Shown: piece by piece, positions 9,615 through 19,500 of the stretch
Numbering within the stretch: the stretch's first letter is position 1
How the letters are laid out: each line of letters begins with the position of its first letter
Assembly (NCBI GenBank): GCA_036417435.1
Contig: CM070899.1
Location: forward strand, 3,043,001-3,107,000
From: Inia geoffrensis
Taxonomy: Eukaryota > Chordata > Mammalia > Artiodactyla > Iniidae
DNA length: 64,000 bases
Direction of reading: 5' to 3'
Notes under the pieces: generated by a model
Told to the model about the DNA's origin: nothing
The model's input: the letters and a program-made list of their open reading frames with translations, nothing else
The model's database searches: none
Position numbers and translations under genes: made by a program

Positions 9615-10866
9615 ATGGAAGAAAAAAAACGTTTTTGGCGTATCATGTTTTATTATTTCAAGAAAGGTAAAAACACAACTGAAATGCAAAAAAAGATTTG
9701 TGCAGTGTATGGAGAAGGTGCTGGGACTGATCAAACGTGTGAGAAGTGGTGTGCGAAGTTTCGTGCTGGAGATTTCTCGCTAGATGATGCTCCACGGTCG
9801 GGTAGACCAGTTGAAGTTGACAGCGATCAAATCAAGACATTAACTGAGAACAACCAACATTATACCATGCGGGAGATAGCCGCCATACTCAAAATATCCA
9901 AATCAAGCACTGAAAATCATGTGCACCAACTTGGTTATGTTCATCACTTTGATGTTTGGGTTCCACATAAGTTAAGTGAAAAAAACCTTCTTGAGCATAT
10001 TTTCTGCATGTGATTCTCTACTTAAATGTAATGAAAACGTTCCATTTTTAAAACAAATTGTGATGGGCAATGAAAAGTGGATACTGTACAACAATGTGGA
10101 ATGGAAGAGATCATGGTTCAAACGAAATGAACCACCACCAACCACACCAAAGGCTGGTCTTCACCCAAAGAAGGCGATGTTCTGTATATGGTGGGATTGG
10201 AAGGGAGTCCTCTACTATGAGCTCCTTCCGGAAAACCAAATGATTAATTCCAACAAGTACTGCTCCCAATTAGACCAACTGAAAGCAGCACTCGACGAAA
10301 ATCGTCCAGAAATAGTCAACAGAGAACACATAATCTTCCATCAGGATACCGTAAGACTGCATGTTTCTTTGATGACCAGGCAAAAACTGTTACCACTTGG
10401 CTGGGAAGTTCTGATTCATCTGCTCTATTCACCAGACATTGCACCTTTGGATTTCCATTTATTTCGGTTTTTACAAAATTCTCTTAACGGAAAAAATTTT
10501 AATTCCCTGGAAGACTGTGAAAGTCACCTGGAACAGTTCTTTGCGCAAACAGATAAAAAGTTTTGGGAAGGGGCTTCCCTGGTGGCGCAGTGGTTGGGAG
10601 TCCGCCTGCCGATGCAGGGGACGCGGGTTCGTGCCCCGGTCTGGGAGGATCCCGCGTGCCGCGGAGCGGCTGGGCCCGTGAGCCATGGCCGCTGGGCCTG
10701 CGCGTCCGGAGCCTGTGCTCCGCGGCGGGAGAGGCCGCGGCAGTGAGAGGCCCGCATACCGCAAAAAAAAAAAGAAAAAAAAAAGTTTTGGGAAGATGGA
10801 ATTATGAAGTTGCCTCAAAAACGGCAGAAGGTAGTGGAACAAAACGGTGAATACACTGTTCAATAA
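9615..10866 (+). pseudogene. Mariner transposase pseudogene
   Basis: Starts MEEKKRFWRIMFYYFKKGK and shows the paired-like DNA-binding half (TCEKWCAKFRAGDFSLDD, SGRPVEVD) and the WVPHKLSE linker. A one-base insertion in a T run near 10000 shifts the frame, after which the catalytic half continues. Of the DD34D triad, the first Asp is replaced (GNEKWI where mariners have GDEKWI). The second (HQD) and third (LDFHLF) are kept, with exactly 34 residues between them. A SINE splits the C-terminus at KFWE, and the last 24 or so codons resume after it to a TAA at 10864-10866. Corrected for the SINE and the insertion it is about 341 codons, near the usual 345. It cannot encode active transposase. Confidence 0.93.
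10571..10779 (+). mobile_element. Middle-type (CHR-2-like) SINE inside mariner
   Basis: Very well preserved copy with many intact CpGs (GCGCGTCCGGAGCC, CCGCGGCGGGAGAGGCCGCGG). Perfect 16-bp duplication AAAAAGTTTTGGGAAG at 10555-10570 and 10780-10795. It is younger than the mariner. Confidence 0.97.
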
Positions 10867-11024
10867 AGTTCTTGGTGAAAATAAAAAATGTGTCTTTTAT
10901 TTTTACTTAAAAACCAAAGGAATTTTTTGGCTAACCCAATATAATTACAGTGAGGCACACCACCACAGATCTAGTGCCTAAAAACACTTGGGCAACAAAC
11001 AAGCAACTTATAAAACCCATAACT

Positions 11025-11360
11025 GGGACTTCCCTGGTGATGCAGTGGTTAAGAATCCACCTGCCAATGCAGGGGACACGGGTTCAAGCCCTGGTCCGGG
11101 AAGATCCCGCATGCCGCGGAGTAACTAAGCCCGTGCGCCACAACTACTGAGCCTGTGCTCTGGAGCCCGCGAGCCACAACTACTGAGCCCACGTGCCACA
11201 ACTACTGAAACCCACACGCCTAGAGCCTGTGCTCCGCAACAAGAGAAGCCACCGCAATAAGCCTGCGCACCGCAATGAAGAGTAGCCCCCACTCGCCGCA
11301 ACTAGAGAAAGCCCACGTGCAGTAACGAAGACCCAACACAGCCAAAAAATTAAAAAAACA
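11025..11360 (+). mobile_element. Long-type SINE
   Basis: Full head, four copies of the internal CCACAACTACTGA-type motif and a GACCCAACACAGCC tail. No clean target duplication seen. Confidence 0.92.
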
Positions 11361-11400
11361 AAAACAATGGGGAAAAAGCCTCTTCAATAAACGGTGTTGG

Positions 11401-11695
11401 GGACTTCCCTGGTGGTGCAGTGGTTAAGAATCTGCCTGCTAATGCAGGGGACATGGGTTCGAGCCCTGGTCCAGGAGGATCCCACATGCTGTGGAGCAAC
11501 CAAGCCCATGCAACACAACTACTGAGCCTGTGCTCTAGAGCCCGCAAGCCACAACTATTGAGCCCATGCGCCACAACTACTGAAGCCCACGCGCACCTGG
11601 TGCCCATGCTCCGCAACAAGATAAGCCACCACAATGTGAAGCCCATGCACCGCAATGAAGACCCAACACACCCATAAATAAATAAGTTAAAAAAA
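11401..11695 (+). mobile_element. Long-type SINE inside LINE-1
   Basis: Perfect target duplication ATAAACGGTGTTGG at 11387-11400 and 11696-11709. Confidence 0.96.
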
Positions 11696-12094
11696 ATAAA
11701 CGGTGTTGGAAATATTGGACAGCTGTATGCAAAAGGATCAAACTGGACTACTCTCTCAAACCATGCACAAAAACAAATTCAGAATGGATTAAAGACTTAA
11801 ATGAAAGACCCAAAACCATAAAAATCCTAGAAGAAAACACAGGCTCTAAGCTCTCTGACATCAACTGACCTTAGTAATTTTTTTGATACGTCGCCTCAGG
11901 CAACGGAAACAGAAACAAAAATAAATGGGACTACACTCAACTAAAACGCTTTTGCACAGTGAAGGAAACTACCAACAATTTTTTTTAAAGGCCACCTGCT
12001 GAATGGGAGAATATATTTGCAAATGATCTATCTGATAAGGAATTAATATCTAAAATATACAAAGAACTCATACAACTCAACATCCAAAGAACAG

Positions 12095-12325
12095 TGGACT
12101 TCCCTGGTGGCACAGTGGTTAAGACCCTGCACTCCCAATGCCCGGGGCCCGGGTCCAATCCCTGGTCAGGGAACTAGATCCCACATGCATGCCACAACTA
12201 AGAGTTCACATGCCACAACTAAGGAGCCAGCAAGCCACAACTAAGGAGCCCATGTGCCGCAACTAAGACTCAGCGGAACCAAATAAAAATCAATCAATAA
12301 AAATAAAGACCTTTTTAAAAAAATC
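12095..12325 (+). mobile_element. CHR-type SINE with GCCACAACTAAGGAGCC units, inside LINE-1
   Basis: Head GGACTTCCCTGGTGGCACAG, B box GGTCCAATCCC, then ACAACTAAGGAGCC units and an AAATAAAAATCAATC tail. Loose target duplication ATCCAAAGAACA / ATCCAGAAAACA. Confidence 0.9.
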
Positions 12326-13861
12326 CAGAAAACAAACAACCCAATCAAAAGATGGGCAGAGGATGTGAATACATACTTTTCTAAAGAAAACATACAGATG
12401 GCCAACAGGCACATGAAAAGATGATCAACATCACTAATCATCAGGGAAATGTAAATCAAAATCACAATGAGATATCACCTCACACTTATCAGAATTGCTA
12501 TTTATCAAAAAGACAACAAATAAAAACTGCTGGTGAGAACGTGGAGAAAAGGGAACACTCATGCACTGTTGCTGGGAATGTAAATTGGTGCAGCTGCTAT
12601 GGAACAGTATGGAAATTCCTCAAAAACTTAAAAATAGAACTACCATATGATCCAGCAACTCCACTTCTGGGTATTTATCCAAAGAAAATAAACACACTAA
12701 TCAGAAAAGATACATGCACCTCTATGTTCACTGCAGCATTATTTACAGTAGCCAAGATATGGAAGTACCTAAGTGCCCATGAATAGATGAAAGCATAAAG
12801 AAGATGTGCTGTATATACACAATGGAGTATTATTCAGTCAATAAACAAAGAATTAAATCTTGCCAGTTGCAACAACATGGATGGACCTAGGGGATATTAT
12901 GCTAAATTCAATAAGTCAGACAGAGAAGGACAAATACTGTATGATTTCACTTATACGTGGAGTCTAAAAAACAAAACAAATCAACAAACAAACAGAACAA
13001 AACAGAACAGAGTTATAGATTCAGAGAACAAACAGGCGGTTCCAAGAGGTGGGGTGAAGAGGAAAGAAATAGATGATGGAGAATAAGGTACAAACTTCCA
13101 GTTGCAAAGTGAGTCAGTCACGGGTATGAAATGTACAGCGTGGGGAATACAGTCAGTAATTATGTAATATCTTTGTATGGTGACACTGTAATTACTAGAC
13201 TTGCTGCGGTGATCATCTTGAAATGTATAGAAATACTGAGTCACGATGCTGTGTAACAGGAACTAATATAGTATTGTAGGTCAATTATTCAAAAACAAAC
13301 TTATAGAAAAAGAGATCAGGTTTGGGGTTATGGGGTTGGGGGGAGGGAGGGACTGGATGCAGGCAGTCAAAAGGTAAAAACTTCCAGTTGTGAGACAAGT
13401 AAGTGCCAGGGACGCGCAGCACAACAGGGTCCAGATAATGCGTACTGCTGCGCGGGGTGAGTGAGAGCTGCTCAGAGAGGAAAGCCTAGTTCTCATCACA
13501 AGGAAAAATGTTTTTCTATTTCTTTAATTTTATATCTATATGAGATAATCGATGTTCACTAAACTTATTGTGTAAGTCAAATCATTATGCAGTACACCTT
13601 AAACTTATACTGTTCTGCGTGTCAATTATATCTCAATAACACTGGAAGAAACCAAACAAAAAAGCAACCAAAAAACCTCAAGAATAGGACAAGATAAAGT
13701 AAAATGACAATACATTATAATTTTATATGTACCTAAATAAAGAAGCTTCAAAATAAAAATTGATGGAAGAATGGAAATATGACAAATATATCATCATACT
13801 GGGAGAGTAAAACATTTCTGTTGACAGTCCAAACAAAAAAGATATATAAGATCTAAAAACA

Positions 13862-14070
13862 GGGCTTCCCAGGTGGCGCAGTGGTTGAGAGTCCACCTGC
13901 TGATGCAGGGGACACGGCTTCGTGCCCCGGTCCTAGAGGATCCCACATGCTGCGGAGCGGCTGGGCCCGTGAGCCATGGACGCTGAGCCTGCGCGTCCAG
14001 AGCCTGCGCTCCACAACGGGAGAGGCCACAACAGTGAGAGGCCCGCGTACCACACACACACAAAATAATA
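13862..14070 (+). mobile_element. Middle-type SINE
   Basis: Tail is (CA)n then CAAAATAATA rather than pure A. Target duplication ATCTAAAAACA at 13851-13861 and 14071-14081. Confidence 0.95.
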
Positions 14071-14385
14071 ATCTAAAAACAATGAACAAGTTTTATTTAT
14101 TGGACATACTTTGAAGGATACATCTAATAATTAGGGTATAAACATTCTTCATAAGCAAATTCACAAAATATTTACAAAAATGACCATGTATGCACAAGGC
14201 TATAAAGCAACTCTAAGCACATTTCAAAGAATAGGTAACATACAGATTATACTTTCTAACCACAATCCAATTAAAAGCCAATAATTTAAAAATAAACCAA
14301 AAATCTTCATATATTCAAAAATGATAAAATACTCTTCAATAACCCTGGGTCAAAGATGAAATCTTGACAAAAAATAAATAAAATT

Positions 14386-14620
14386 GGGCTTTCCTGGCGG
14401 CGCAGTGGTTGAGAGTCCACCTGCCGATGATGCAGGGGACACGGGTTTGTGCCCCAGTCCGGGAAGATCCCGCATGCCGCGGAGCAGCTGGGCCCATGAG
14501 CCATGGCCGCTGAGCCTGCGCGTCCGGAGCCTGTGCTCCACAATGGGAGAGGCCACAATAGTGAGAGGCCCGCGTACCGCAAAAAAATAAATAAATAAAA
14601 GTAAATAAAATAAAATTACT
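14386..14620 (+). mobile_element. Middle-type SINE with extra GAT
   Basis: Full copy. The usual GCCGATGCAGG reads GCCGATGATGCAGG, a 3-bp duplication. The tail is AAATAAATAAATAAAAG, and flanks are A/T-rich so duplication borders are blurred. Confidence 0.92.
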
Positions 14621-14952
14621 TAAAATTCAACAGTGAGAGTACGAACTTACGCAAAACAATGAAAGAAGTAGCTTACAAAAAAATGTATACCTGTAAATGC
14701 ATAAAATCAGAGAGGCTAAAAATTACTTCGCTAAGCATACGACTTAAGAACATGGAAGGAACAGCAGAATAAATCCAAGGAAAGCAGAAGTCAGGCAATG
14801 AACAGCAGAAATGAATGAAACAGGAAACAAAGATATAAAAAGGGGATTAACAAAGCCAAAAAAAAAACCCTAGGAGACTAATCTCTGAAGAATCTGATAA
14901 AGAAAAATAAGAGAAGGTATAAATAATTTTAGGAATCAAAAAAGTGGACACA

Positions 14953-15085
14953 GGACTTTCCTGGCAGTCCAGTGATTAGGACTCGGTGCTCTCACTGCCA
15001 AGGGCCCAGGTTCAATCCCTACCTGGGGAACTAAGATCCTGCAAGCCACACAGCATGGCCAAAAAAAAAAAAGAAAGAAAGAAAA
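14953..15085 (+). mobile_element. Short-type SINE
   Basis: GGACTTTCCTGGCAGTCCAG head, GGTTCAATCCC B box, GGCATGGCC then A/GAAA tail. Confidence 0.9.
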
Positions 15086-15177
15086 TGGCAGTAATGGCAT
15101 AATAAGCTGTAAATCAAATGCTACCTTCTTGCTCAAGTTCCTGACAAGAAAACTGAAGTTAAAAAATTATAATCCTG

Positions 15178-15329
15178 GGACTTCCCTGGCAGTCCAGTGT
15201 TTAAGAGTCCGTGCTTCCACGGCAAGGGGTGTGGGTTCATCCCCAGTCGGGGAACTAAGATCCCGAATGCCACATGGTGTGGGGAGAAAAAAAAGACTCC
15301 CCCAAAACGATCAGGGAGTTCAGGGTTTA
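15178..15329 (+). mobile_element. Short-type SINE with extra 3' segment
   Basis: Perfect 17-bp duplication AAAAAATTATAATCCTG at 15161-15177 and 15330-15346 frames the unit. After the normal end and a first A run (about 15285-15292) come roughly 34 bases of non-SINE sequence before the second A run, consistent with 3' transduction. Confidence 0.9.
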
Positions 15330-15469
15330 AAAAAATTATAATCCTGTACAGAGTGCTATAGGGTCATTAAATCCACACTAGTATCTCCGTATTATCAAAC
15401 TACCTTAATCTCAAATTAGCGCTCATAAATAAGATGGCTGCTTTGTTTGCTTTAAAAGTTAAGTTCGGG

Positions 15470-15666
15470 GGCTTCCCTGGTGGTGCAGTGGTTGAGAGTC
15501 CGCCTGCCGATGCAGGGGACACGGGTTCGTGTCCCGGTCCGGGAGGATCCCACATGCCGCAGAGCGGCTGGGCCCATGAGCCATGGCCACTGAGCCTGCA
15601 CGTCCAGAGTCTGTGCTCCACAACCGGAGAGGCCAAAACAGTGAGAGGCCCGTGTACCGCAAAAAA
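15470..15666 (+). mobile_element. Middle-type SINE, second insertion at a reused site
   Basis: Flanked by AAAAGTTAAGTTCGGG (15454-15469) and AAAAGTTAAATTCGGG (15667-15682). The right copy is the left duplication of the neighbouring SINE plus its first bases. Confidence 0.95.
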
Positions 15667-15682
15667 AAAAGTTAAATTCGGG

Positions 15683-15800
15683 AATTCCCTAGCGGTCCAG
15701 CGGTTAGGACTCTATGCTTTCACTGCCATGGCCCAGGTTCGATCCCTGGTCAGGGAACTAAAATCCCACACGCCACATGGTGCAGCCAAAAAAAAAAAAA
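15683..15800 (+). mobile_element. Short-type SINE, first insertion at the same site
   Basis: GAATTCCCTAGCGGTCCAGC head to GCAGCCA and A tail. Flanked by AAAGTTAAATTC on both sides (15668-15679 and about 15801-15812). Confidence 0.93.
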
Positions 15801-15869
15801 AAAGTTAAATTCTATCTCCCTATGGCTGTCACTGTCATACCCGAATACCTACATTAAAAAGTCACACGG

Positions 15870-16053
15870 GGGCTTCCCTGGTGGCACAGTAGTTGAGGGG
15901 CCGCCTGCCGATGCAGGGGACACAGGTTCGTGCCCCGGTCCGGGAAGATCCCACGTGCCACGGAGCGGCTGGGCCCGTGAGCCATGGCCGCTGAGCCTGC
16001 GCGTCCGGAGCCTGTGCTCCGCGACGGGAGAGGCCACAGCAGTGAGAGGCCCA
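15870..16053 (+). mobile_element. Middle-type SINE lacking the terminal segment
   Basis: Ends at GTGAGAGGCCC without the usual GCGTACCGC, then a short A run. Target duplication AAAAAGTCACACGG / AAAAAGTCACATGG. Confidence 0.93.
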
Positions 16054-16067
16054 AAAAAGTCACATGG

Positions 16068-16340
16068 AATCCAAACACATGGTAGGATAGATTACTCATC
16101 AGTGGAAGGAAGAAAGTAACAAAGGAATAAAGCTTTAAATATTGGTAGTTCTTATTTCTAAATGTACTAATTTGCCATCCATACTTTCACTATATCCTGA
16201 GAAGCTAAGCATCCACAAATTTAATCTTATGTTAAATTTAGGTTAGGGACCAAAAATAATTTTGTGAGTCCAAAATTTTTGGCTTCTGATTTGGGGCATT
16301 CAGAAAGAAATGTAATCAACCTGAAAAGCAACAGTATAAT
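16068..16340. other. Unassigned intron sequence
   Basis: Nothing recognised between the SINE and the MIR. Confidence 0.45.
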
Positions 16341-16354
16341 ATTGTCACCGTTGT

Positions 16355-16570
16355 TATAACTGACATGTATGCTTACTATGTACCAGGCACTGTGCACTTT
16401 TACTTGCATTAGCTCGTTTAATCTTCCTAACAACCTTCTGAGGTAGGTACTATCACTATTCCCATGTTACAGATGAGAAAATTAAGGCAGAAGAAGATGA
16501 AGTAACTTGCCCAAGATCACACCTGTGACCAGTGGAGCTGAGAGTTAAACCTGAGCCAAGAGATTCCAGG
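16355..16570 (+). mobile_element. MIR SINE
   Basis: Textbook MIR order: CTATGTACCAGGCACTGTGC, GAGGTAGGTACTATCACTAT, ACAGATGAGAAAATTAAGGC, AAGTAACTTGCCCAAGATCA. Confidence 0.92.
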
Positions 16571-16675
16571 GCCGTGATGTGAACCCTTATGGACACTGCC
16601 CAGATTTTAGAGACACCATAAATTATCAGAAGTATAAAGACAGATCAAAAGCTAGAGTAAAAAGTACATTTTTCC

Positions 16676-16780
16676 GCGAGTCCCCTGCTGGCCTAGTGGT
16701 TAGGATTCTAGGCTTTCACCGCTGTGGCCCGGGTTCAATCCCTGGTTGCGGAACTGAGATACCAGAAGCCAAAAAAAAAA
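16676..16780 (+). mobile_element. Short-type SINE
   Basis: GGCCTAGTGGTTAGGATTC head and GGTTCAATCCC B box. Target duplication ACATTTTTCC at 16666-16675 and 16784-16793. Confidence 0.9.
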
Positions 16781-16799
16781 GGAACATTTTTCCTCCTCA

Positions 16800-17190
16800 T
16801 AATATTCTCCCATTAAGTATTTTAACGCTTAAGTTAAAGGCTTGAGAATTCTCAAATGACAACGGTTTGTCCTATATAAAGCAAAGAATTCAGAAACAAT
16901 TTTGGTATTTAAATACTTGTATCTTTCTCCCATTGAAGTATACACTTCTTTGTCTGGCTCTCTCTCCCCTAGGCTCTTCCTTTTTAAATGCTACAAGTTT
17001 AAACTGGAATAAATAAATACATAATTTTCACACAGCTCTCTGGGATTAAAATCTACAATAAGCATAGGAACGTAACAGACCCCTTAAAAACTCAAACTTC
17101 GCACAAGTTCTCCTAAATTTCATGAGAAACCTGACAAACCTTCTTCAGCCAGGTGATGAAAGTCAACTTCAACAAGTGTAAGTCATGTAG
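16800..17190. other. Unassigned intron sequence
   Basis: No repeat or gene recognised. Confidence 0.45.
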
Positions 17191-17199
17191 ACAGTGTGT

Positions 17200-17500
17200 G
17201 CCCTTGATGAGTTGCCAACCCCCAGCCAGATCCTTGCACACCCATCGCCTCTACCAGTTCCCCACTGAACCTCCTCAGCTTTTCTCAAATCAATCACTCC
17301 CTCTCCAACCCCACTGCCACTGCCGTAAGTTCAGGCCTTCATCTTTTCTCGTCTTGTCTTGTCTTGTCTTAAGGGATCCAGCTAACCAAGACCCAACACA
17401 CAGACCTAACCTCAAATTCAGTCTCTCCACTCTCTGGCTAGATCAATCTTTCTACATCAAATCAGAGGAAATCACTCCAGTGTTTAAAATCCTTCCATAG
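17200..17500 (+). mobile_element. L2 LINE, left part
   Basis: Has the L2 lead-in to CTCCAGTGTTTAAAATCCTTCC. It continues at 18703 after a 1.2-kb insertion. Contains a short (TCTTG)n run near 17353. Confidence 0.75.
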
Positions 17501-17884
17501 AGATGGATCACAACTCTCCAATCCTTAAGTGTGGACTGCACATAGTGCCTTCCTTCAAAAGAGGACAGTATGGAAGGGGCGGGGAGGGTGACGAACTTCA
17601 CAGTGGAGAACTACCTCAGCCAGGGACGAAGTCAACAGCAACAGCAACTAGGTCGTGCTCACAGTATGTGCCCTCTATGATGTGAGGTGATGAGAATGGC
17701 CTTTTACCTCTGGGTCTTCCTCCCAAAATCATTAGAAAAACATCAGGCAAATCCCAACTGAGGAACATTTTACCAAATGTTTACCAACATTTACCATTTT
17801 ACCAAAATCCTGACTAGTACTCCTCAAACCTGCCAGTCACCAAAAACAAGAAAGTCTTAAGAAACCGTCACAAATGAACTTATT

Positions 17885-18214
17885 TACAATACAGAAACAG
17901 ACTTAGAGATGTCAAAAACAAACCTATGATTACCAAAGGGGAAACATGGCGGGGGGTGGGGGTGGGGTGTAGGAATAAATCAGGAGCTTGGGGTTAACAT
18001 ACACACACTACTATATATAAGACAGATAACCAACCAGGACCTACTGTATAATAGCACAGGGAACTCTACTCAATACTCTGTGATAACCTATATGAGAAAA
18101 GAATCGGAAAAAAAATGAGTATCTGTAAATGTATAACAATCACTGTGCTGTACACCTGAAACTAACACAACATTGGAAAGCAACTATACTCCAATAAAAT
18201 TTAAGAAAGAAAAA
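17885..18214 (+). mobile_element. LINE-1 3' UTR end
   Basis: GATTACCAAAGGGGAAACATGG, a G-rich tract, GGACCTACTGTATAATAGCACAGG and the end CTGTGCTGTACACCTGAAAC to CCAATAAAATTTAAG. Nested in the old LINE at 17501. Confidence 0.88.
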
Positions 18215-18358
18215 GAGGGACTTCCCTGGTGGTGCAGTGGATAAGGCTACGCGTTCCCAATGCAGGGGACCCGGGTTCGATCCCTGGTAGGGAACTAGAT
18301 CCCACATGCATTCCGCAACTAAGACCTGGCACAAACAGATAAATAAATAAATAAAATT
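18215..18358 (+). mobile_element. Short-type SINE
   Basis: GGGACTTCCCTGGTGGTGCA head, GGTTCGATCCC B box, AAATAAATAAATAAA tail. Sits at the LINE-1 A tail. Confidence 0.9.
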
Positions 18359-18484
18359 GGGCTTCCCTGGTGGCGCAGTGGTTGAGAGTCCGCCTGCCGA
18401 TGCAGGGGACAGGGGTTCGTGCCCCGGTCCGGGAAGATTCCACATGCCGCGGAGCAGCTGGGCCCGTGAGCCATGGCCGCTGAG
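18359..18484 (+). mobile_element. Middle-type SINE, 3'-truncated and tailless
   Basis: Starts normally but stops at GCCATGGCCGCTGAG with no A tail, bounded by ATAAAATT and GTAAAATT. Confidence 0.88.
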
Positions 18485-18702
18485 GTAAAATTAAGGAAGT
18501 AAAAACAAGGAAATCTGAATGATGGACTTCAGGTAATAATAATGAATCAATACTGGTTCATTAATTGTAACAAATGCACCATACTAATGTAAGACAGTAA
18601 CAGTGGAAATGGGGTGTTGGGTATGTGGGAACTCTCTGTACTATCTTTGTAACTTCTGTAAATCTGAAACTATTTTAAAGTAAAAACTTTACTTTGAAAA
18701 AA

Positions 18703-19070
18703 AAAATCCTTCCACAGCTTACCCATTGTCTTTAGGCTAAAACCCATGGCATTCCAAGGCCTTGCGCAATCTGGCCAGCCTATCTTTCTAACCCCATGTC
18801 CCATTCTCACGATTCATCATCGCCCACGTGGTAACTGCATTACTGTGCCTTTCTACTTTCCCACGTCTTTCCTCTTACCACTTCCTTCTCACTGCCATGT
18901 CCCTCCCTATCTTTTCCCACCAGCTAACTGCTACTAATCCTGTAAGAGAGCCCCAGGGTCACCATCTTCGGGAAGTTTGCTCTAACTCTCCCAGGCCGGT
19001 TAGCGGTCCACCCCCTCACCACTCCCATTAACTTTGGGGACAGCCTCTATCACAGCTTAGACTCTTATTA
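18703..19070 (+). mobile_element. L2 LINE, right part
   Basis: TTACCCATTGTCTTTAGGCT, AAGGCCTTGCGCAATCTGGCC, TCCCTCCCTATCTTTTCC: the familiar L2 3' text. Confidence 0.82.
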
Positions 19071-19174
19071 ATGGTTTGCATAAAGGTGCATGCTGCTGTA
19101 GACTTTGTACGTAAAACTCAATTATTACTGGTAGTAATTATTACTAGTGGTTTTGGGATCAGTAAGATCTAATT

Positions 19175-19300
19175 ATTACCTATTACTATGTGCCGGAAAC
19201 AGGGCTAAAGTACTTTACATGTCTGTGTCATATAATGCACAAGATAACCCTATGAGATAAGAATTGTTTTACCTTACGTTTGAATCTTTTCATACGAGGG
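19175..19300 (+). mobile_element. MIR SINE
   Basis: TACTATGTGCCGGAAACAGG, GTACTTTACATG, ACCCTATGAGATAAGAATTG. Confidence 0.75.
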
Positions 19301-19329
19301 CCATTATCTGAGCTCCCATCTGAGACTGA

Positions 19330-19500
19330 ACCCCCACTTAGCCACTGTGCTGCTGGGTGACGATGAACTCAGCTTCACGGAGCCGTGTGGAAAACGGAGA
19401 GGATGTGCATACCTAGAGCCTGGGCTTCTCTGAGGATTTGGAAGGGCACATGTTAAGTACCTGGTGCACACTTAATAAATAATAGCAATTATTCTCTTTG
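19330..19500 (-). mobile_element. MIR SINE, antisense
   Basis: Ends with AAGTACCTGGTGCACACTTAATAAATAAT, the reverse-strand MIR end. Confidence 0.78.

Larger units (their letters stand above)
9431..10939 (+). mobile_element. Mariner DNA transposon, nearly complete, split by a SINE
   Basis: Terminal inverted repeats match: TTGGGTTAGACAAAAAGTTC at 9432 and, on the reverse strand from 10939, TTGGGTTAGCCAAAAAATTC. TA lies at both edges (9429-9430 and 10940-10941, one-base uncertainty on the left). Without the SINE and its duplicated target (225 bp) the element is about 1.28 kb, the normal mariner size. Its transposase is broken (next entry). Antisense to RCOR1. Confidence 0.95.
11366..13660 (+). 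mobile_element. LINE-1, ORF2 C-terminal part and 3' UTR
   Basis: Runs from CTCTTCAATAAACGGTGTTGG through GGGCAGAGGATGTGAATA, AAATTGGTGCAGC and CTATATGGA-type landmarks to TCAATTATATCTCAATAA near 13640. Carries SINEs at 11401 and 12095. Frames are broken. Confidence 0.9.
13700..14945 (+). mobile_element. Old LINE-1 ORF2 internal fragment
   Basis: Recognisable ORF2 wording: ATTTCAAAGAATAGGTAACATACAG, CTTCAATAACCCTGGGTCAAAGA and ATGAAACAGGAAACAAAGA. Interrupted by SINEs at 13862 and 14386. Diverged, no ORF. Confidence 0.72.
17501..18702 (+). mobile_element. Old LINE-like retroposon inserted in L2
   Basis: Framed by AAAATCCTTCCATAG (17486-17500) and AAAATCCTTCCACAG (18703-18717), with an A tail at its right end. 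Its ends (ACATCAGGCAAATCCCAACTG; GGGAACTCTCTGTACTATC) match the family also seen at 23700-24100 and 30700-31225. Probably an old LINE-1 3' region. Confidence 0.75.

Noticed and set aside
11027..11340. CCACAACTACTGA units at roughly regular spacing, superficially like a CRISPR array
   Set aside because: The units diverge, spacing is short and the pattern sits inside SINEs of a mammalian genome.
11350..11655. ORFs rich in SSCGARAL/LLLRSTGS text (11350, 29121, 35311, 57726 and others)
   Set aside because: Translations of the long-type SINE; not proteins.
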